Below, piece by piece: positions 10,701 through 21,000 of a DNA stretch of 64,000 nt; within the stretch, counting starts at the first letter, position 1, and the number at the start of each line of letters is the position of its first letter. The notes under the pieces are model-generated. The model saw only the letters and a program-made list of their open reading frames with translations, did no database searches and was not told the origin of the DNA. The position numbers and the translations under genes were made by a program. The stretch spans positions 1,426,001 through 1,490,000 of the forward strand of contig BTRK01000001.1 of assembly GCA_036245805.1 (NCBI GenBank). The letters run 5' to 3'. The DNA is from Pristionchus mayeri (Eukaryota; Nematoda; Chromadorea; Rhabditida; Neodiplogasteridae).

Positions 10701-13700
10701 GTTCCGCGGGTAGTTCGGTTTCATGCAATCTCTCAGAAGATGCGTGATATACAAAATGTTGCCTAATCATTGTACATATGACTAAGCTTCATGACACAGC
10801 TCAACATTCCCAAAAGAGCTGCGTTTTTCTTATTTGAGATAATTTTCGTGGCTGGCGCAAATTTTTTTGAGCCCACGTTTTCACATCACAACTTTCGGTT
10901 CTTAAGACACTGGCTCAGTAAATATCGAGGAAAGGGCGGACTTAGTGTTGAAAATTTTCTCTGATCCCGACCGAAATTTTTTGGTGGATACCCCCAGGCA
11001 TGGTGATAATTGTTTGAGGAGTCATTTGGCACTGAGTCGTGAAACATATTTTTGGCGGGTTTTTGAATATGGAAAAATGGTATTTTTCAAAATTTCGGAA
11101 AAAAATTTCAGGACCAAAGTTGACGTGGATTATCATGAGGTATAACTAGAGTATGAAAAATGAGTATAGCTTGAATCCATACCTCAATCGCAAATTGACT
11201 TTTCGGCAAAAATTCTCAGAAATTTTAATACTACGCTCAAACAAAAAAAGTTTCGCTAAAAATGAACTATACCACCTTGTAGAGGATGAAATTCCGCATC
11301 CAGCAGTAATTATCACGTAAGAAGTCAGGAAGCCTAAATTGGGTAAAACCGGCCTCGAATAGAATCGGAAAATATTTTTCTTCTGAAACACACTCGTGTT
11401 TATACTCAAAATATTCCCTAGATTGAGCTGATCACTTTTTCTGTTACATACTTTTCACGAAAATTCTTGTGTCGCTTGATACACGGCGATAAATGCCGAT
11501 TTTGAGTAGATTTTTTCGAAAATTAATTTTTATTGTTTTTTTAATTCGTACCGGGAGAAATGGAATTACCTAAGTTGTAGAGCTTGCAATACTACACTTA
11601 CGATCAGGTCTGGATGAAAAGTCGTGCAGCCTAAAATTCGAATAATTGATCCGGTATAAAATCGATGTCATTTTGTCTTCTCATATCTCATCCTTTTTAT
11701 ACGCAGAATGTTCCGAAATATATCCAAATACTGATGTCACAGTTAAAAACATCTCTCGAACTAGTTCTAATATTAATTATAGTCAGATTGGTTTACTGTT
11801 GTTTCGTCAGCGCTTGATCACCTGAACAATTTTTTTTTCGATTTGTGCTATATATCGCGGTATATCGAGCGATTCATACATTTTTGTGAAAGATGTGTAA
11901 CATAAGAAGTGATCAGCTCAATCTGGGGAACATTTTGAGTATAAAGACGAGTGGGTTTCAGAAGAAAAATATAATTCCGGTTCTATTCGAGGCCGGTTTT
12001 ACCCAATTTAGGCTTCCTGACTTTTTACGTGATAATTACTGCTGGATGCGGAATTTCATCCTCTACAAGGTGGTATAGTTCATTTTTAGCGAAACTTTTT
12101 TGTTTGAGCGTAGTATTAAAATTTCTGAGAATTTTTGCTGAAAAGTCAATTTGCGATTGAGGTATGGATTCATCCTATACTCATTTTTCATACTCTAGTT
12201 ATACCTCATGATAATCCACGTCAACTTTGGTCCTGAAATTTTTTCCGAAATTTTGAAAAATACCATTTTTCGATATTCAAAAACCCGCCAAAAATATGTT
12301 TCACGACTCAGTGCCAAATGACTCCTCAAACAATTATCATCATGCCTGGGGGTATCCACCAAAAAAATTCGGTCGGGATCAGAGAAAATTTTCAACACTA
12401 AGTCCGGCATAACAGGCAACTCCTCGATTCTTACAGAGCCACTGTAAAGGCTATGCCGACAAACTTAGATCATGGAACTGGGTTAAATTGAGTAAAACTG
12501 AATTAACTCAGTCGTCAAACTCTGAGATGTTGGAACTGAGTTGAACTGACTTGAAACTTAGTTAACAACACTTAGTCTTCAAACGAATACAACTAACTTG
12601 GAACTGGGTTCAACTGTTCTTGGAACTGAGTTAAACTGAGTAAATTCAGTTAAACTGAGTAAATTGGAACTGAGTTAAACTGAGTAAATTCAGTCGTCAA
12701 ACTTAGAGATCTCGGAACTGAGTAAAACTGGGTTAACTAAGTGTTATTATTCCGTAAAAACTTAGAGATCTTTGAACTGAGTAAAACTTTTCTTGAAACT
12801 GAATTAACTCAGACTAACAATTAGAATACTAAAATCATTAGGGAAAGTATTATTCTATAAGCGAGAAATCGATCGGACTCGAAATATCTGCCCTCAGAAT
12901 TAGTACATGTAACTTAGTTAACTTGGTCTTAAAACTGAGAAATAGTCTTGAATATGGTACTTGGAACGTAGTCTTCAAACTTTGTATACGAAAAATGTTC
13001 GGAATCGAAACTCAATTGAAACTTAGAGATCTTGGAACTTAGTTAAACTAAGTAAAACTGAGTTAACTCATTCCTCAAACTTAAAGATCTTGAAACGGAG
13101 TAAAACGGCGTTAACTCAGTCGTCAAACTTAGATCTTGGAACTGAGTAAAACTGGGTAAAATTGCGCTAATTCAGTCGTCAAACTTAGAGATCTTGAAAC
13201 TGGGTTGAACTGTTCCTGGAACTGAGCTAAATTGAGTTAACTAAGTCGTCAAACTTAGAGATCTTGGAACTGAGTAAAACTGGGTAAAACTGCATGACTT
13301 CAGTCGTCAAAATTAGAGATCTTGGAACTGGGTTGAACTGTTCCTGGAACAAAGTTAAACTGAGTTAATTCAGTCTTATAATTAGTGAACTAAAATCTAC
13401 ACGAAAAAAATACAAAGTACTCTTCAAGTGAGAAATCTATCGAAATCGTAAAACGCTCAAAAATCATACTTGGAACTTAGTTAACTTAGAACTTAGTAAA
13501 CTTGAATCTGAGACAACTAGTCGGTATTGGTAACTCCCAACAATTGTCATCCATTACGTAGTGATGACGCAATCAAAACATACTTTTTCGAAATGCCATT
13601 ATTCTCACATGGATTTTTCCTTCCCGCTCTCTATGATTGGAGATATGACCGAGCCTAGCCAGAATAAATTTTTGAAGGTGCTGCTCGGTCGCCCATTTTC

Positions 13701-16700
13701 TGCAGTATTGCTGCAAAAACAGTGTTTTAAATTCAGTACTCTGCGTCTAAGCAAGCTAGAGACCAGTTCTGATCATCAAAATGATCGTCATAATGAATCC
13801 AGATGATCCTGAGAATATGAAAACGATATCTCAAAATTTGCCTTCAGTGCATAACAAAGTCACTTTTTTGTATGATCATTTTTTGGACATTCATATTTGT
13901 GGAAAATGCGTGTAAAAAATCTGGTTGTTGCATAGGAATGTTCAAAATCTTTTGCATAACTGATTCTCAACTTTTTAGGGATTGAATATCTTTCCTACCC
14001 GCGGAGATCGTTTTTCGGAAGTATACTCGGGTTGGAAAATACCCTGTTGACGTCAGTGCTCTGTCGCCTAAATAGTATAGACCAAGAATGAGCTAAATTG
14101 AAAAAGTTTTGGGAAAAGCCAGTTTTCGATTGACCGCCGTGGTATACGGTAGCAAGGGTTACTGTACACTGGGAACGGTATAGGAGAGACCGTCTGAGAA
14201 AATTTATCAGAAGCCGTACAGCAAAAAATGAAATTTCCCCTATAATTGTCCCTAGGGGTAACTTTTCATGTAGAGTTCGAAAATCGACCTTAGAAAACCG
14301 TATCTCCAACCCCTCATTTCCTGTGTTGCACTGCATCTGAGCGGTCGGTTTTTGTAAATCGTGAACGGTAGCTCCAAACTCCATACATGTATAGTAATTC
14401 TTAAATCTCGACGAGATAAGAATTTTGAATTTTTCATGTTGTAAATGTAGGGCTAGCTCATCTGTGAAAAAAGATACGACCGTTTGAATGTTGAAAAAAT
14501 CATCCTAAATTTGGATGCCATAATTATTCGCTTTTTTATTCTTTCATTCGATTCCTCGTTGAAAAGTACCCATAGGGTTTCATTTTCACGAAAAATTTCG
14601 TTCCTGTAAAGGGTCCGCCAAGATGCCGAAATAGCAGGCATTCCATGTTTTGCTAATATTTGCAGTTCTAAGCCGCGCCAATGTGAAACACGATCAAATC
14701 TACTTGGTGTATGACTATACTAATGTAGGGTAACAATATCCCTAAGAGAAAAATGCATTATCTCAATTTTGAAAAAAAAAAAATTTTCATTTCGATTTTG
14801 CCCGTGTTTAGGAGCATTCAACTTTTCCTTTTCATTCCTAATTCTTAATTTTCTTAGCAAAACTAGTAGTACACATGTGTGTAAGTCAGCAAATATTAAA
14901 TATAGGGCCATCACCAATAAGTAAGTTAGGCATAAATTTGCATGAAAATGCAATGTCGAGTGGTAAAATAAAATATTTTAAATTCTAATGAGATAATTTT
15001 AGAGGAATAGTGCTTAAATTGTTACACTATACAATGTTTGCAACGTCGTACAACTAAAATATACATTGAAAATGGCACATACCTTCATCTTTAAAAAAAT
15101 ATTTTTTTGGACGTGAAAATACACCTTTTTTGGAAAACGACTGATATTTCGCAATAATACATAGTCGAGTAGTTTGGTTGTGCGAAGAATTATTGTGACA
15201 AAAATCTGATAGATTCGCGCGAAACAGCGCTTGAAATTTAATTTTGTTCTTTTCCGATGCTCGCAATATTACAATTTTAAACAAACTTATGCCTACCTTA
15301 CTTATTGGTGATGGCCCTATGTTTAATATTTTCTGACTTACACCCATGTGTACTACTAGTTTTGCTAAGAAAATTATTAATTAGGATTGCAAAGGAAAAG
15401 TTGAATGCGTCTAAACATGGGCAAAATCGACATGAAAACAATATTTTTTTTCAAAATTAAGATAATGCATTTTTCTCTTCGGGATATTGTTACCCTACCT
15501 TAGTATAGTCATACACCATGTAGATTTGATCGTGGTTCACATTGGCGCGGCTTAGACCTGTATATATTAGCAAAAACATGGAATGCCTGCTATTTCGGCA
15601 TCTTGGCGGACCCTTGGCGGAACGAAATTTTTCGTGAAAATAAAACCCTAGGGGTACTTTTCACGAGGAATCGAATGAAAGAATAACAAAAGCGAATAAT
15701 TATGCATCCAAATTAAGGATGATTTTTTTCAACATTCAAACGGTCGTATCTTTTTTCACAGATGAGCTAGCCCTACACTTACAACATGAAAAATTCTTAT
15801 CTCGTCGAGATCTTTAAGAATTACTATACATGTATGGAGTTTGGAGCTACCGTTCACGATTTACAAAAACCGACCGCTCAGATGCAGTGCAACACAGGAA
15901 ATGAGGGGTTGGAGATACGGCTTTCTAAGGTCAATTTTCGAACTCTAGATGAAAAGTTACCCCTAGGGACAATTTTAGGGGAAATTTCATTTTATGCTGT
16001 ACGGCTTATAGGTGCAATTGCTCATTTCTCTCAGAAAGTCTCTCATAGATCAAGAATGAATTAAAGACCCACACCCTTGTCCCTCCAACGGCTTTACGAA
16101 GAACACAAGCCGCACGAAATAAAGTAAAAAACTGGATAACAAAGCCTAAATCGAGCTGTGTCAGGATCCTGTTGGATTCAAAAAAAACTGGAAGTGACTT
16201 TATTTCGTGCTACTTGTGTTCTTCGTAAGAGAACGAATTTTGGAAAAAAATCAGTTGGCGGTAATCGGGGTTACGGTATCAGGGGGAACAGTACCATCGT
16301 TTTGTTATGGTACTTTGACTTTTTTTAAATAAAGCCGGTTCGCGATAATTGGGGTTACTGTATCAGGGTGTGATGTACTATCGATTGGTTATGCTACTTA
16401 GTCTTAGCCTACCTACTATCGCCATGCACAGCAACATCAAGACCGTAACAACTTGGGTTGGCCATTCGATGTTGACGAATCGCTTTCTTGTAGCGAGTTG
16501 AAAACAATATCGCTACGGTCTCGCGCGTTTGTAGCGAATCGCTACGAGGGGCGGGGAGAGTAGCGATATGGCTTCCTCGCATCGATATCGCTACGATTTA
16601 TTCGTGCGCGTTCTCCCCTCGCCGCGAACATTAAACTCGCCGGGTTAGAGATAGGCGAGAAACGGGAAGTTCAAGTGGGCGGAGAGAGAGCGACTGGGGA

Positions 16701-17682
16701 GGTATCGATATCTCTTCCTCCCCTCGCGCGTAGTAATAACGGAAAAAGTCTATCACGAGCTGACTTCCATAAAAAAGCCTAAATCGAGCTGTGTCAGGAT
16801 CCTGTTGGATTCAAAAACATGGAACTGACGTTATTTCGTGCTGCTTGTGTTCTTCGCAAAGCCGTTGGAGGGGCAAGGGTGTGGGTCTTCAGTCTTTATC
16901 GAAGTGAGACGTTTCAGCCCGAAACGTCTCACTTCGATATAGATTGAAGACCCACACCATTTTCCCTCCAACGGCTTTACGAAGAACACAAGCACTACTT
17001 CTTAACCATAACAAGGATTACCGAGTATCCCCTTTATTTCGTTCCTACCGTAATTTATCAACGACATGTTTTGTAAAATGAGCTGCTGTAATTTTATTTT
17101 TGGTGTTTTCATTAGGAAGAAGGATCTCTCCTGCGATTTAGACCGCAACTAATTTTATGCAATAAATTGTGTCAAAACACTGCCATTCTTTGGGAAGATC
17201 TTTTTATTGATGAATTGAGCATTTTTTGGTCAATGTAAATTGGGCAAAGAATCTGAAAACACTCAGAAAAATTGTAAAAAAAATAATATTTTGGAATTTT
17301 GATGCAAAAATGCCGGCTGCCGCGACTCATGAGATACTGTAGCGCAACACATAGAAATGGCGAGCGCGAACAGAGCAGTGATTCTGATGTGGTGAAATCT
17401 GCGATATAAATGTATTTTCCTTCCTCTGATTCCCTTATATTAAGAATTTATTTCAGGGGTAGAGGAAGACCTCGAAAGTGCAGAACACCTGCGAGAACGG
17501 ATACGATAGAAGGAGATGGTGAGGATGCCGAACCATCGGAGATGGATGTGCATGCAGATATGGTTTCTGCCACGAAGGATCTGGATGCGGTGCTGGATGA
17601 GAAGAAATGCCGAAAAGCGGTGATCGGTGAACCAGCCATGGACGAGATCAACGCTGGTGTAGATGAATTCCAGCTAAACTAG
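7722..17682 (+). CDS. HMGA-like AT-hook chromatin protein
   Basis: Three exons: 7722-7810, 8186-8287 and 17457-17682 (TAG), joined phase 2 to phase 2 at both introns. The protein is 138 residues. It starts MSSKRKLSFADEDEEEE, then has two AT-hooks, VRGRPRKS (about residues 31-38) and GRGRPRKC (about 65-72), followed by an acidic C-terminus ending DEFQLN. AT-hooks bind the minor groove of AT-rich DNA through the RGRP core. Small acidic proteins with two or more hooks are typical of HMGA-type architectural factors, which nematodes also carry. Reading through the first donor gives AAG TGA, so intron retention would remove both hooks. The second intron is 9.2 kb and consists almost wholly of mobile elements. 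The start is the first ATG, shortly after an AT-rich stretch. The hooks are seen directly; the chromatin role is inferred from the family. Confidence 0.85.
7895..8152. repeat. Inverted pair of tRNA-like modules (SINE-like)
   Basis: On the + strand ATGGCCTAGTAGTCTAAGG (7902-7920, box A) precedes GGGTTCGAATCCC (7958-7970, box B). On the minus strand ATGGCCTAGTGGTTTAAAT (from about 8145) precedes GTGGATCGAATCCAC (8070-8084). Both share GGAAACATGGT between the boxes, so they are copies of one Ser/Leu-tRNA-like head facing each other. No acceptor stem closes. The pair lies in the first intron of the AT-hook gene. Confidence 0.6.
8745..9256 (-). pseudogene. Mariner transposase relic with one terminal repeat
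   Basis: The + strand end TTAGGTTGTCCGGAAAGT at 8745, preceded by TA, is a mariner terminal repeat. Reading the minus strand from 9256 gives GVIIFELLP, then VYSQHDNPRPP (the second catalytic Asp region, normally HQDNARPH) and then, in a shifted frame, PPYSPGLVTSDY (third Asp region, normally YSPDLAPSDYH). A further frame change gives a C-terminus containing HSLTDRTFNS and LPDEFYKDGI. At least two frameshifts and missing N-terminal sequence show it is dead. No matching right end was found before the next foldback at 9607. The family is known for TA target sites and a DD34D catalytic triad. Confidence 0.75.
9607..10317. repeat. Foldback element
   Basis: The arms starting GTCCAAACCCGAGGTGTTTTG and ending CAAAACACCACGGATTTGGAC pair throughout with centre near 9962. 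It contains TTTCGATTTTTC-type stretches shared with several other foldbacks here. Non-coding. Confidence 0.75.
10320..10930. repeat. Single-arm relic related to the foldback at 38540
   Basis: The segments CTAAAAGCCGGTTCTGG (about 10600) and TTCATGCAATCTCTCAGAAGA (about 10720) match motifs in the arms and ends of the elements at 38540-39855, 43217-44410 and 60570-60757. This indicates one degraded arm of that family. No gene seen. Confidence 0.5.
10937..12407. repeat. Long foldback element, 1.47 kb
   Basis: The left arm begins CGGACTTAGTGTTGAAAATT and the right arm ends AATTTTCAACACTAAGTCCG. Homology runs across nearly the whole length with centre near 11670 and few mismatches. The open frames inside (10945-11145, 11146-11409, 11893-12078, 12195-12419) are arm shadows. 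Confidence 0.85.
12470..13510. repeat. Degenerate tandem array (AACTGAGTTAA / TTAGAGATCTTGG)
   Basis: The phrase TTGGAACTGAGTAAAACTG followed by TTAACTCAGTCGTCAAAC and TTAGAGATC recurs many times with a loose period of roughly 50-60 bp. Copies have drifted and some are partial. The same phrase in reverse orientation flanks the foldback at 38540-39855 (38270-38535 and 39840-39960). No open frame of note. Confidence 0.75.
13540..14010. repeat. Relic arm of the 41600 element family
   Basis: AGTGATGACGCAATCAAA followed by a TTTTTCGAAA block resembles 41755-41800 (AGTGATGACGCAATCGAA) and 28670-28720. The ATGATCCTGAGAATATGAAA block likewise recurs near 28918. It is interpreted as a solo, diverged arm; the 81-codon frame here is not a gene. 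Confidence 0.5.
14190..16040. repeat. Long foldback element, 1.85 kb
   Basis: The arms share CATGTATAGTAATTCTTAA / TTAAGAATTACTATACATG and CCCTAGGGGTAAC / GTTACCCCTAGGG; the centre is near 15110. Both halves contain CACCAATAAGTAAG or its inverse. All frames inside are palindrome shadows. Confidence 0.85.
16064..16888. mobile_element. Element with about 47-bp terminal inverted repeats
   Basis: The left end AAGACCCACACCCTTGTCCC continues through TCCAACGGCTTTACGAAG; the right end is its inverse, ending GGCAAGGGTGTGGGTCTT. A third copy of the end lies at 16943-16992, joined to the right end by a short palindrome at 16890-16945 (CGAAGTGAGACGTTTC and inverse). The inside carries GATTGGTTATGGTACTT-like text shared with 40170-41115 and several TAGCGATATCGCTA-type palindromes (16490-16600). 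Non-coding. Confidence 0.7.
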
Positions 17683-17945
17683 GGATAGTATAAGTATGAA
17701 GACCTAATTTAGTTCTCATGGTGTAATACTATTTTTTAATATGATTGTTTTGTGTTTGAATATTTGTCGTTGTTATTTTTTATTCTTCCGGATATTTCTC
17801 CACGCTATCACTCTCTTTACTCCGTGATCTGCTTGAAGTTATAGATTTCAAAACCCCGGTTTAATCCGTTCCCCAAAAAATCTTAATTTCAATATGAATA
17901 TGCTTTAATTAATATTTTGAGTTTAATATATGTTTGGTTCGTTTC

Positions 17946-17951
17946 AATAAA
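17946..17951 (+). terminator. Polyadenylation signal AATAAA, AT-hook gene
   Basis: A canonical AATAAA lies 264 bp after the TAG of the AT-hook gene and 126 bp before the ATG of the next gene. It would give a plausible 3' untranslated region and fits a tightly spaced gene pair. Confidence 0.5.
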
Positions 17952-18060
17952 AGTTTTGGTTGGATAATTAATGTTTATTGGATATTCATACAGGTTGGCG
18001 GTCCTCATGAGCATAATACATATATTTGTCAAACAAAAAGTGAAGTACGGTTATCAAGCC

Positions 18061-18066
18061 TGTCAG
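18061..18066 (+). promoter_or_regulatory. Possible spliced-leader acceptor (TGTCAG)
   Basis: TGTCAG ends 10 bp upstream of the ATG at 18077, the spacing usual for nematode trans-splicing. A second candidate, TACAG ending at 17993, would leave an upstream ATG (18014) in another frame, so the nearer site is preferred. Inference only. Confidence 0.3.
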
Positions 18067-18076
18067 TACTTTCTAC

Positions 18077-21000
18077 ATGGCGCCACCCTCTTCTCGCTAC
18101 GCCTCCCCTCATTCGCCCTCAGTTGTAATCAGCATTGTGGCTGCCGTTGTAGCCGTTTTGGCATCGGTATGTGATATGATGTCTTATTTATTTATCGTGA
18201 AGACTTGTTCATTTAATAATCGGGAAATTACTGCTGATTTTGGGAAATGGTTTTTAATCATTTGTTTGGATTCAGTTTTTTTTTCAGCGGATCTCAAAAG
18301 ACCATCCACCAGAAAACGGAAAGTGGTCACGGTTGGTCAAAAATATATCAGAGAAAGTCTGATAGAATTTAGATTCTCACTGTAGTGTCCGTACATGGTA
18401 AACCTAACCTATGCTTGAATTTTTTTTATAACACGGGTCTCCGGCAAAAGTGTAGGAACACTGGCTACTAGTAATATGTTATGTCATCGATTTCGATGAA
18501 ACTTGGTTCATGGATATCATTTGGGGTCAGGAGGAGGCTTATCCGGTTGGTTTGGCCAAAACTGCAGATTATCGATTTTTTTGATCTACCGCTTCTGAGA
18601 GGCATAAAGCAGTCATTTTGGTCGTACAGCGTACTTTTTTTTTGCATTCTGCTCGCCTTCAAAAACCCTACAAGAATTCGTTTTTATGGTGAAAATAGCA
18701 AAAAACTAAATTTCTATATGAATATCTCGATCGATATCCGGAAAGCCAAAGCTTTTTATTTTGAATTTGGAATCTCCTGGCCAAATAAGGTGGGTTCCAC
18801 GTTGATCATTTTTTATATTTCTGTCCCCTTACTATGGATTTACTGTGGGAGAATCTGGGCTTTTCTGGACATAGTCGAATTTTAGCGATTTTCGTTTTTG
18901 GTCGTATCTTGGTTCAAAGTTGTCCATTCGTGAACTTGAGCAATGAAATCGATAGCTCTCAGAGAGGCGGAAGAGAATGACTTAGTAGTACAACGTGCTG
19001 GGATTACTCCTGTTTGAGGGATTACTCCTGTTTGACTATCTGAAGAATACTGTAAAAAATGACGATTCCATGAGCTTTTCGCTCCCAAGATCTAACATAT
19101 GGCAATTTTTGCAGTAGTACTTCATTTCATATGCCTTAGCACACAAATACAATCATCTGTTTTCCATTTAAAAGGCATGTGAATATGACGACCAGTCTTT
19201 TCCGCTCACATTCATAAAACATAAAATGACAACATGAATTTAATTGATGAAATTGAAAAACGTGTGTGGCTATTTCAATGGTAGAATAGAAAGCATATTA
19301 TATTTTGTGCAAAGGCATGTGAAATGCAGTACTACTGCAAAAATTACAATATGTTAGATCTGGGGAGCGAAAAGCTCATGACATCGTCATTTTTTCAGTT
19401 TTCTTCAGTTAAATCAAATAGGAGTAATCCCAGCACTTTGTACTACTAAGCCACTCTCTTCCGCCTCTCTGAGAGCTATCGATTTCATTGTTTAAGTTCA
19501 CGAATGGACAACTTTGAACCAAGATACGACCAAAAACGAAAATCGCTAAAATTCGACTGTGTCCAGAAAAGCCCAGATTCTCCTATAGTAAATCCATAGT
19601 GAGGGGACAGAAATATGAAAAATGATCAACGTAGACCCCACCTTATTTGGCCAGGAGATTCCAAATTCAAAATAAAAATCTTTGGGTTTCCGGTTATCGA
19701 TCGAGATATTCATATAGAATTTTAGTTTTTTGCTATTTTCACCATAAAAACGAATTCTGCTGCATTGGTTTACGTTGACATATTTGTAGGGTTTTCGAAG
19801 GCGAACAGAATGCAAAAAAATTGTACGCTGTACGACCAAAATTTACTGTTTTATGCCTCAGTTTTGGCCAAACCAACCGGATAGGCCTTCTCCTGACCCC
19901 AAATGATGTCCATGAACCAAGTTTCATCGAAATCGCTGGCATAATATATTTTCTAGTAGCCAAATGAAGCAGTTTTCCTACACTTTTACCGGACACCCGT
20001 GATAAGCATTTTTTATTTTGAGAGCGCTCTTCTGTGAAAAAAGTTATGACCATTTAAATTTTAAAAATAGTGATACTGAAAACATGGTGACAGATAGAAA
20101 ACCAATTTCGTGTTCATTTGATTCTGCGTGCCTTTTTACCACTGTGGGCAAATTTGTAGGAAAATCGAAAGGGACGTATTCAACGAAATTTTCAAAAGCA
20201 TAAAGCGATCTCGAGTGTTTTTTTTCCAAAATTCACGATTTTTTAAAAGTCCCTGGATCAACAGCCACAATTCGCGCTATTTCTAGAGTATTGATGTTTG
20301 CAGAGCTGCCAAAGTGTGAATTGTCAAATTGTTAAAAATAGCGCGAATTTTTGCTGTTTATCCCGGGACTTTTAATTGCTGCAAATATAACGATCTCACT
20401 CCTTTTATTGAATTGATATTTGCCAAAATTCACTCAGCTGTTGACTTTGCTTGCAAAGCCCGGGTACGCCACCTTCCCACGGAGGGCGGATCTCGGGACT
20501 TTTATTGGCGCGGAGCGATTTGTTTTGCCGTCTTCAAAACAAAAAATGGTTATGTCGCCGCATTAGATATTTTACCCGTGAGCTAATGTAAAAAAAAGCT
20601 CATGTCGGAAGCTTTCAACTCCCTTTTCCTCCAACTCCTTCTCTCTCAGAGGGTACAAAACTGAAAGTGTTCGTTCGACCCCAACAAACCATACATTCAT
20701 GGATTATTTGACATGCTGATTACAAATAGGAAAGTTGTTTTGTCCTAGCTTCAACTTTGTATATCGTTTCCGAAGGTTGTTGACAACTTGAGATGACTCG
20801 CCTAGTTTACGATTGTTTGACCTGACCTGAGAGAGAGGCGCGGGGGAGGGAGAGGGGATGACGAGGGAGAGTGATAAATTCGCGCGGGAAAATATTTGAG
20901 AGGCGTCAGCACTTACAGATGGAAACCAATCTTTTCAAAATTAAGCTCATTGGATTCGCCGGATCAATATTAGTCTACTATAGGGCGGTAGGAACTTGGA

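Noticed and set aside
12470..13510. CRISPR-like or telomeric array
   Set aside because: Repeats are degenerate, unequal and without spacer structure; the motif is not a nematode telomere repeat.
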